Assembly (NCBI GenBank): GCA_017545365.1
Contig: JAFWOP010000140.1
Location: forward strand, 1-20,017
Direction of reading: 5' to 3'
DNA from: Bacteroidales bacterium
GTDB taxonomy: Bacteria > Bacteroidota > Bacteroidia > Bacteroidales > P3
DNA: 20,017 nt
Notes under the pieces: generated by a model
Told to the model about the DNA's origin: nothing
Databases searched by the model: none
What the model saw: only the letters and a program-made list of their open reading frames with translations
Program-made: the position numbers and the translations under genes
In this document: in pieces, positions 14,703 through 20,017 of the stretch
How the letters are laid out: each line of letters starts with the position of its first letter
How positions within the stretch are numbered: the first letter of the stretch is position 1

Positions 14703-16130
14703 ATGAAAAAGCTCGACCGACTCATCCTTAAGTCCTTCCTCGGACCCCTGCTGCTGACGTTTGCCATTGCGGTGTTCGTCCTGCTGATGCAGTTTGTGTG
14801 GAAATATATCGATGACTTGGTCGGCAAAGGACTTGAATTCGGCGTCATTGCCGAGTTGCTGATGTATGCCTCAGCCACCTTCGTACCCATGGCTCTGCCT
14901 ATCGCTGTGCTCTTTGCCTCCATCATGACGATGGGTAACTTTGGCGAGAAATACGAGCTGGTGGCCATGAAGGCCGGCGGCATTTCCGTCCGGCGTATCA
15001 TGATGCCTATGGCCATAGTGTCCATACTCCTCATGGGCATCGCCTTCTATTTTGCCAACAATGTGCTGCCGGTGGCCATGTTCAACTACCGCACTACGCT
15101 CTACGACATCCAGCGCAAGAAGCCGGCCGTCAGCATCCGCCCCAGCGAATATTACAACGAAATCGACGGCTATGTTATCCGCGTCAATGCCAAAGACCCC
15201 GATGGCCGCACCATGCGCGACATCATCATCTACGACCACACCCAAGGCATCAGCCGCACCAACATCATTGTGGCCGACCACGGCTACATGCAGTCAACTC
15301 CCGACGACCGTTACCTCCTCTTCACTCTCTATAAGGGCTATTCTTACAGCGAGTTCACCGATGGAGAGAACTACGAAAAACGTCCTCTCACAAGCATTGG
15401 TTTCGACGAGCAGATTCTCACTTTCGACATCTCGTCGTTCGCCTTTGAGAAGTCCGATGCCCAGCTGTTCAGCAACCACTACCAGATGCTGAATGTCACC
15501 CAGCTTGACTCCACCATCGGCTCGCTCGAATCGTCGCTCGACGGCCGTTACGAGGAATTCAGCCATATGATGATTGGCAAGATGCGCGCGCTGGCTGTCC
15601 ACGACGAGTATGAGAAAGATACTACGGCATATCTCGATGTGGCTCAATATATGGCCGACACCTCTGCCGAATTTCGTCAGAAGGTGCTCAATCAGGCTCG
15701 TTCCAATGCCTTCAATGCCCTCAGCGATGTCCAGCTCAACAAGCAGATGATTCTGTCGGACAAGGAATATATCAATCGGCACTACATCGAGCTTATGCGT
15801 AAATTCACCCTCTCCGTGGCCTGTCTGCTTCTTTTCCTTATCGGCGCACCCTTTGGCTCGATTGTTCGCAAAGGAGGGTTGGGAATGCCCTTGGTGGCGT
15901 CGGTTGTGTTCTTTGTTCTCTACTATGTCATCGGCATGATATACGAAAAGTCGGTTCGCGAAAGTGCCATGGGTCCTATCGGCATGTGGATGGCCACGTT
16001 CATCTTCATCCCCATTGGTGCACTGCTTACCTGGCAGGCCACTACTGACTCTAGCCTCTTCGACCTTTCATCATGGAAGAAATGGCTGAGAATCAAAGAC
16101 AAGATACGTCCCGAAAAGGACAACCGCTAG
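14703..16130 (+). CDS. lptF: LptF/LptG (YjgP/YjgQ) family LPS export permease
   Basis: A 475-residue inner membrane component of the Lpt machine that extracts LPS from the inner membrane with the LptB ATPase. About three N-terminal membrane segments (after LDRLILKSFLGPLLLTFAIA; ASATFVPMALPIAVLFASIM; IMMPMAIVSILLMGIAFYF) are followed by a periplasmic beta-jellyroll of about 250 residues. Three C-terminal membrane segments follow (KFTLSVACLLLFLIGAPFGS onward). ELVAMKAGGISVRRIM is the family coupling region. The ATG at 14703 is preferred to the in-frame TTG before it. Gene symbol lptF is by family; lptG is possible. The stop codon lies 1 base before an IS remnant, so the original C-terminus may have been altered. 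Confidence 0.88.
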   Translation: MKKLDRLILKSFLGPLLLTFAIAVFVLLMQFVWKYIDDLVGKGLEFGVIAELLMYASATFVPMALPIAVLFASIMTMGNFGEKYELVAMKAGGISVRRIMMPMAIVSILLMGIAFYFANNVLPVAMFNYRTTLYDIQRKKPAVSIRPSEYYNEIDGYVIRVNAKDPDGRTMRDIIIYDHTQGISRTNIIVADHGYMQSTPDDRYLLFTLYKGYSYSEFTDGENYEKRPLTSIGFDEQILTFDISSFAFEKSDAQLFSNHYQMLNVTQLDSTIGSLESSLDGRYEEFSHMMIGKMRALAVHDEYEKDTTAYLDVAQYMADTSAEFRQKVLNQARSNAFNALSDVQLNKQMILSDKEYINRHYIELMRKFTLSVACLLLFLIGAPFGSIVRKGGLGMPLVASVVFFVLYYVIGMIYEKSVRESAMGPIGMWMATFIFIPIGALLTWQATTDSSLFDLSSWKKWLRIKDKIRPEKDNR

Positions 16131-16131
16131 T

Positions 16132-16242
16132 GTCGGAATCAACAACAAAATCAAGACCCTCAAACGCATGGGCTACGTATTCCGCGACCAACACTGTTTC
16201 AAACTGCGCCTACTCGCCCTACATGACTTCAAGGTGGCTTGA
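16132..16242 (+). pseudogene. Transposase C-terminal fragment (ISL3 family)
   Basis: About 36 residues of a transposase that is normally about 400 residues long. No start codon or catalytic core remains, so it is not functional. It is the only coding trace of the element described in the overlapping mobile-element entry. Confidence 0.68.
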
Positions 16243-16279
16243 CGACCTGTCCCACCTACGCAAAAATCTGAAGAGCCCC
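16132..16279 (+). mobile_element. Remnant of an ISL3-type insertion sequence, right end
   Basis: The frame at 16132-16242 translates to VGINNKIKTLKRMGY, FRDQHCFKLRLLALHD and a stop. This matches my memory of the C-terminus of ISL3-family DDE transposases (GINNKIKTLKR..YGFRD..YFKLRLLALH). The 37 bases after the stop end in AAGAGCCCC at 16271-16279. On the other strand this reads GGGGCTCTTC, the expected start of an ISL3 terminal inverted repeat. The rest of the transposase and the left end are missing. The remnant starts 2 bases after the permease stop codon, in a different frame. Identification rests on recall, not a search. Confidence 0.7.
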
Positions 16280-16300
16280 AATGACATGCAATAATAAACG

Positions 16301-16333
16301 AGAAGTCCCCTGCTAAGTAGGCAAAGGACTTCT
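16301..16333 (-). terminator. Likely terminator of the fimbrillin-like cluster
   Basis: Arms AGAAGTCC (16301-16308) and GGACTTCT (16326-16333) with a partial inner stem. On the minus strand CGTTTATTATT follows, while the plus strand continues TAAAGTAAAG, so the minus strand is favoured. It could serve both the lipoprotein genes ending at 16383 and, weakly, the permease. Confidence 0.55.
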
Positions 16334-16382
16334 TAAAGTAAAGAGCAATTCTGAAGTTGTTCTTTATAACTGGCGTTGAGGT

Positions 16383-17906
16383 TTAGAATTCAGCATAATG
16401 AGCTAACCGTACAGATGAACCCACATATTTCAGTTCAGTATGATTTGTCCACAATGCCTGTAATCCATCTTGGAGGATAATAAAATGCAAGGTCTTAGGA
16501 TTAAGATCAGATGTCCAATAGCAACCTTCATACTCCACAGAATAGACACCCTGCCGTCCTAAACGCATTCCGCCTATGGGTAAAAAGACTGCCCCCCCAT
16601 CATGTTGCATTATTCCCCATTGGGTTATGGTATAATTGTTAGCTGTTCCACTATTACCAGGAGTGAAACTGTATCCAGAGGGAAGTTCCCAATCGTCTGG
16701 CAATAGTATCAAACCTTTAATGCCATTCACTACCCCAATGCCCCATTTTTCTGCAGCATTAGGACGTTGGTTAAAGATATAATTCCATTCTTCACTACTT
16801 AATGTTTGCCAGTAATACCCCGTGCGAACTCCCCAGTCTACAAAGATTGGGAAATCGGAGTCACGGGTTGATGATATGTGTTGTACCGGATTATATCCTG
16901 TTCCCCAACTAAAGAGGTCAATCCAACCATCATACGTTGCACTGGCGTTGTTGTTGCCTATGCCAATAATATCATACATGTTATCAGCAAAGCGCCATGA
17001 ATGAGTGCTTGGCTGATATTGTAGATTACCATTAGCGAAAATCACCTGTTGATTTTCACTTACCGAAAATCTTCTTTGGGTTGTCCAATAATGGTCAAAT
17101 GTTATAAAGGTTTCAAAATCCATATCGTTCTCATCAAAGGAAATAGGGGTGTACTGGCTGCGGATTACAGGAATGGCAACATTGGCAGTTTTGATACAGT
17201 GAGTTCCGTCTGTTGTATGGATGTCTATCACCAGCTCGTTGTAGGTGCCGGCTGGCATGACAACATAGAAATCGTGTCCATTGTCAATCGGCTGTGGTGT
17301 GCTGCATGTTAGCGTCACATGGTTCACCCCTTTATTGGCATACGTTAGTGTAGGCTCTCCATTATTGTAATCAATGGTGTAGTTGCCGCTTATGTGTGCG
17401 TCTGCTGTTATAATAATCGAATTCACAGAGGTGTTAGCTTTAGTAAGGTGTAGCTTCAACGCTCCGCAGAGGTTTTTGAACTCTAAAGTGTTGTTGTTGC
17501 TTTCGGCATACATAGGCAGGCCGACCAAATTGCCGTCATCGCTTATTTGTGTTGAGGGAAGCGTGATGGTGTTCCCATCAGTGGTAATCGTAGCCGGATA
17601 GTAGGCACGGCAAGGGGCCATCACTGGGCTACCGCTCATTTGGCTGAATGTGGCTGTAGTGGGAGGTATACCGGGTGTGGCAGAATATATGCCGTCTCCA
17701 CCCACACCATAGATGGATATTTGGTCATCATTCTCCCAGTTCAGAGAGGTGCCGTTAAGGGCGGTCTTGCCAAGTTCGTCATAGTAGTTCTCCATAGTGG
17801 CCACAAACTGGCTGCTGACCGACTGATTCTCTTTGTTACATGAAACAAAGGCTATTAAAGATGATATTGACAATGATGTCAATAATAATGTAATTGTTCT
17901 TTTCAT
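16383..17906 (-). CDS. Fimbrillin-like surface lipoprotein B
   Basis: 507 residues from the ATG at 17906, which opens the lipoprotein signal MKRTITLLLTSLSISSLIAF with lipobox FVSC (lipidated C23). The frame runs 25 codons further up but overlaps the end of the preceding gene. Residues about 30-270 look like an Mfa/FimA-type fimbrillin-like domain: FVATMENYYDELGKTAL, NWENDDQISIYG, FKNLCGALKL, ISGNYTIDYNNGEP. From about residue 279 comes a second domain (QQVIFANGNLQYQP, LSSEEWNYIFNQR, VNGIKGLILLPDDW, GAVFLPIGGMR, YWTS, SSVRL). It resembles the FISUMP-like paralogous domain of gut Bacteroidales surface proteins. It follows lipoprotein A by 13 bases. It could be an adhesin or a minor fimbrial subunit; the ligand is unknown. 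Confidence 0.8.
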   Translation of the reverse strand: MKRTITLLLTSLSISSLIAFVSCNKENQSVSSQFVATMENYYDELGKTALNGTSLNWENDDQISIYGVGGDGIYSATPGIPPTTATFSQMSGSPVMAPCRAYYPATITTDGNTITLPSTQISDDGNLVGLPMYAESNNNTLEFKNLCGALKLHLTKANTSVNSIIITADAHISGNYTIDYNNGEPTLTYANKGVNHVTLTCSTPQPIDNGHDFYVVMPAGTYNELVIDIHTTDGTHCIKTANVAIPVIRSQYTPISFDENDMDFETFITFDHYWTTQRRFSVSENQQVIFANGNLQYQPSTHSWRFADNMYDIIGIGNNNASATYDGWIDLFSWGTGYNPVQHISSTRDSDFPIFVDWGVRTGYYWQTLSSEEWNYIFNQRPNAAEKWGIGVVNGIKGLILLPDDWELPSGYSFTPGNSGTANNYTITQWGIMQHDGGAVFLPIGGMRLGRQGVYSVEYEGCYWTSDLNPKTLHFIILQDGLQALWTNHTELKYVGSSVRLAHYAEF

Positions 17907-17919
17907 TTGTATAAGTGTT

Positions 17920-19560
17920 TTATTTGCTGAAGTCATTGCCATCGAATTCTGAACTGCTACCGATGAAGTTCTCATTGCCACCCGATATGTTGTAATCCAT
18001 CACTAGACGCACAGAGATTTCGGATTCGCGTCCAATTGTATACATGTCTACGTCACTAGTATTAAAAAAAGTGCAAAATGCCGATTCGTTGTCACTAGGT
18101 GTTGATGCCCAGTAATAACCATAGTTTTGTCCAAACCTATTAATTTTCATGTGCATACGATATCCATTGGCAACTAGAAATACCGCACCTGCTCGTGACA
18201 TCTCTGCCCATTGGTCGAGGGTGTAGCTGTTGTGTGACCAACGGTTGTCTGTTTCCGATTCAGGCATAAATCCTGGAGTGAATGTACATCCAGAAGGGAG
18301 TGTCCAATTGTCGGGCAGTACCACCATGCCGTGCACTCCGTTCACATTGCCCGCTCCATATTTCGATGAGGCATCTGTGCGGGAGTTGAATAAGTGGTTC
18401 CACTCATCACTGGTCAGTGTACGCCATTGGCCACACTGGCTACCGCCATTGCTGATGGAGTTGACACCCCAGTCCGCAAAGGCGGCACCGCTAGTGAAAT
18501 ACCCAGGGTAGTTAGGGCTGTTGGCACTATGCCAGTAGAAGATGCTTTGCAAGTATGAGTTCCCATTATCGCCATCACGATATACATTTCGTGTGTCGAA
18601 AAGCCAGGTGCCAGGCATATTGTTGCCCTCTACACCAGCATGGGTGCCAATGGGGCTATACAGAAGGTTGCCGTTCGAGAAGAGTACCTGCTGCCCCTGT
18701 CCCACAGTAAATAATCCGGGCAATGCCCCTGCGTAAGGAGAAAAATCGAGGTTGTTACCAGTCAGTGTGATGGTGGTTATCATGCTACGGCGTACACGTA
18801 CGCTGCTCCCAGTCCGCACAATCTTGGTACACACGCCTCCATCGCTACTATAGATTCGGATTTGCATTCCCTCGTACACCTTCTCTGGCAGATAGATGTA
18901 GAAGTCTTTTTGTGTGGCGATGCTCTGTGCTGTTGCGCAGGTCATCATCACCGAAGGCTCGTTCTTCATCTCTTCCTCGGTTTGGAATGTTTGTGGACTT
19001 CCCTCGGCACTTAATAGGGGGTGTCCATTGTTATAATTCACACTAAAGAGTCCGGAGATAAATTCGTTGGCAATAATTTCTATCCCCATTATGCTCACTC
19101 CGCTCTTCTGTAGTCGCAGCCTCAGTATACCGCAGAGGTTTTTAAAATCCAGTTGCGTGTTATCTGATTGTGCCATCATGGGGAGGTCTTTCAGCGAGCC
19201 ATCCACCGTAGCCTGCACTACGGGCAGCCACACCTGATTTCTTCCTCGTTCAGCTGAGGCTGGATAGATGGCGCAATAGGGTCCGCTACCCGCATCGCCG
19301 CTGACAACGTTCAACGTTGTCGTGCCGACCGTGTGGTTGACTGCCTCGTACACTCCGCTTCCAGTTGTGCCGTATACCTTTATCTGATCGCCGTTCTCCC
19401 AATATATTACGTTGTTAGTCATTACTGTCTTCCCTTGCTCGTCCTTGCATTTTTCCATTGTGGCGGTGAATGTTTTGGCTGCGATTTCCTCCTTTTGGCA
19501 CGAAGAGATAGTAAATACCATAACGGTCAGCATTAATATAAGTGATATTATTTTTTTCAT
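17920..19560 (-). CDS. Fimbrillin-like surface lipoprotein A
   Basis: 546 residues with signal MKKIISLILMLTVMVFTISS and lipidated C21. It is a clear paralogue of lipoprotein B, sharing both domains in the same order. The N-terminal fimbrillin-like domain has FTATMEKCKDEQGKTVM, IYWENGDQIKVYG, FKNLCGILRLRL and ISGLFSVNYNNGHP. The second domain from about residue 282 has QQVLFSNGNLLYSP, LTSDEWNHLFNSR, VNGVHGMVVLPDNW, FTPGF, GAVFLVANGYR, YYWAS and ISVRLV. After SVRL it has an extra Gly/Asn/Ser-rich tail of about 26 residues that B lacks. It is probably exported to the outer membrane surface. It sits between the small peptide gene (66 bases upstream) and lipoprotein B (13 bases downstream), an operon-like layout. 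Confidence 0.82.
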   Translation of the reverse strand: MKKIISLILMLTVMVFTISSCQKEEIAAKTFTATMEKCKDEQGKTVMTNNVIYWENGDQIKVYGTTGSGVYEAVNHTVGTTTLNVVSGDAGSGPYCAIYPASAERGRNQVWLPVVQATVDGSLKDLPMMAQSDNTQLDFKNLCGILRLRLQKSGVSIMGIEIIANEFISGLFSVNYNNGHPLLSAEGSPQTFQTEEEMKNEPSVMMTCATAQSIATQKDFYIYLPEKVYEGMQIRIYSSDGGVCTKIVRTGSSVRVRRSMITTITLTGNNLDFSPYAGALPGLFTVGQGQQVLFSNGNLLYSPIGTHAGVEGNNMPGTWLFDTRNVYRDGDNGNSYLQSIFYWHSANSPNYPGYFTSGAAFADWGVNSISNGGSQCGQWRTLTSDEWNHLFNSRTDASSKYGAGNVNGVHGMVVLPDNWTLPSGCTFTPGFMPESETDNRWSHNSYTLDQWAEMSRAGAVFLVANGYRMHMKINRFGQNYGYYWASTPSDNESAFCTFFNTSDVDMYTIGRESEISVRLVMDYNISGGNENFIGSSSEFDGNDFSK

Positions 19561-19626
19561 TATGATAGATAAATTTAATGATTATACGTTTGTGGCTATT
19601 CTTTTTACGGTTACGATGCGGGCCAA

Positions 19627-19800
19627 TCAGGTATATCTGGCACCCTCGTTGAAGATGTCGTTGCCATAGCTGTCACCCTCAGTTATCGGATCACCAACCG
19701 TACTGCCAGCGATAAAACTACCGGCAAAGCCCTTTTCCACGCGGGCGTTTAACATTTCTACTTGCGGAGCTTCATACTCCTGTTTCTTGATTTGTTCCAT
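19627..19800 (-). CDS. Small protein with EYEAPQVEML head and GFAGS motif
   Basis: 57 residues from the ATG at 19800. The frame extends 34 codons upstream, but that part translates a perfect palindrome and an AT-rich leader. The protein has no signal peptide and no cysteine. The first about 20 residues are charged and helix-prone with EYEAPQVEML. Then comes EKGFAGS, and a Gly, Asp and Ser-rich acidic tail ending in NEGARYT. Short proteins with a similar Y.AP..E....EKGFA pattern occur in gut Bacteroidales beside fimbrillin-like genes, as far as I recall, and have no assigned role. The head, break and tail layout would fit a regulator or peptide precursor, but nothing proves this. It probably belongs to the lipoprotein cluster. 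Confidence 0.65.
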   Translation of the reverse strand: MEQIKKQEYEAPQVEMLNARVEKGFAGSFIAGSTVGDPITEGDSYGNDIFNEGARYT

Positions 19801-19854
19801 ATTCTTTATTGTTAATGAGATTAAGTTATTGATTGTTGTTTTGTTGATAGTTAT

Positions 19855-19869
19855 GGGATTGAAAATCCC
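19855..19869. repeat. Small palindrome GGGATT-GAA-AATCCC
   Basis: 6-bp arms around GAA, located 6 bases from the larger palindrome at 19875-19907. It has the same GGATT/AATCC core, so the pair looks like one repeat unit. Confidence 0.5.
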
Positions 19870-19874
19870 TTTCT

Positions 19875-19907
19875 CCATTGTGGCGGATTGCAAATCCGCC
19901 ACAATGG
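19875..19907. repeat. 33-base perfect palindrome (REP-like)
   Basis: 15-bp perfect arms (19875-19889 and 19893-19907) around a 3-base GCA loop, with GTGGCGGATT in the left arm. It starts 5 bases beyond the stop codon of the partial lipoprotein gene and lies 75 bases before the small peptide ATG. There is no T-run on the minus strand (AGAAAGGG follows). It is therefore more like an extragenic palindromic repeat that may stabilise the upstream mRNA or attenuate transcription than a standard terminator. Confidence 0.7.
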
Positions 19908-19911
19908 GTGG

Positions 19912-20017
19912 CTATTCCACATTTTGGACTAAGCGAACAGAGGCTCCATGAGTCCTTGATATCGAATTAAACGTTCCTAACATATTACCATAAAAAGTCA
20001 TTATTCCTTGGCTATAG
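19912..20017 (-). CDS. Partial fimbrillin-like lipoprotein, C-terminal end
   Basis: The last 34 codons of a gene that continues beyond the right edge of the window. The reading frame gives YSQGIMTFYGNMLGTFNS, then ISRTHGASVRLVQNVE and a TAG stop at 19912-19914. The closing SVRL followed by a short tail matches the ends of the two complete lipoproteins (SSVRLAHYAEF, ISVRLVMDYN). The position also matches the end of the same C-terminal domain. This would be the third member of the tandem family. Confidence 0.7.
   Translation of the reverse strand, partial: YSQGIMTFYGNMLGTFNSISRTHGASVRLVQNVE

Noticed and set aside
16073..16294. 73-codon plus-strand frame spanning the permease end and the IS remnant
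   Set aside because: A different frame of the same stretch gives the transposase ending, so this frame is a chance fusion.
19801..19902. Upstream 34-codon extension of the small peptide gene
   Set aside because: It would translate the palindrome and an AT-rich leader; the ATG at 19800 begins the part that looks like protein.
19855..19907. Start of a CRISPR array
   Set aside because: Only two unequal palindromes are present, with no repeated unit and no spacers of constant length.

Overview
The window reads as chromosomal DNA of a member of the order Bacteroidales (phylum Bacteroidota), probably a gut or host-associated species. Four things point there: (1) the divergent arrangement of purN against acpP-fabF-rnc; (2) Bacteroidota-type promoters (TTTG, 19 bases, TAnnTTTG) ahead of pgi, an OmpA gene and rpmB; (3) OmpA-domain outer membrane proteins and tandem fimbrillin-like lipoproteins; (4) mostly weak Shine-Dalgarno sequences. 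The genus cannot be fixed from the sequence alone.

Layout. 1-406: non-coding, with two palindromic hairpins and a stretch that may be a fragment of a group II intron. 407-2676 (minus): acpP-fabF-rnc, fatty-acid synthesis plus RNase III. 2980-5860 (plus): purN, a GT4 glycosyltransferase and an OmpA-family envelope protein, joined by two 4-base ATGA overlaps. 6066-7397 (minus): an OmpA-type porin-like protein with its own promoter and terminator. 7693-9012 (plus): pgi. 9074-10698 (minus): mutY, then ssb with its own promoter; a bidirectional hairpin terminator separates pgi from ssb. 10985-11490 (plus): rpmB and rpsU. 11683-12910 (minus): a XerC/D-type recombinase and the ribosome hibernation factor hpf, convergent to rpsU with a terminator for each side. 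13276-16130 (plus): the site-2 protease rseP and an LptF/LptG-type LPS export permease. 16132-16279: the last part of an ISL3-type insertion sequence, starting 2 bases after the permease stop codon.

16383-20017 (minus) is the accessory part. It is a gene cluster read right to left: the 3' end of one surface lipoprotein, a 33-base perfect palindrome, a 57-residue peptide gene with no signal sequence, and two complete paralogous lipoproteins of 546 and 507 residues. Both complete lipoproteins have a lipobox, an N-terminal fimbrillin-like domain and a shared C-terminal domain that ends in SVRL. The partial gene ends the same way, so this is a tandem family of at least three members running off the window edge. 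It is the best candidate here for a poorly described system.

The rest is mostly housekeeping: lipid precursor synthesis, RNA processing, purine synthesis, glycolysis, DNA repair, translation and envelope biogenesis. Several usual Bacteroidales neighbours are missing (no pfkA beside rnc, no rpmG after rpmB, no ribB/ribA after the permease, and no tRNA cluster beside hpf). Together with repeats and an IS remnant at junctions, this suggests a rearranged chromosome.
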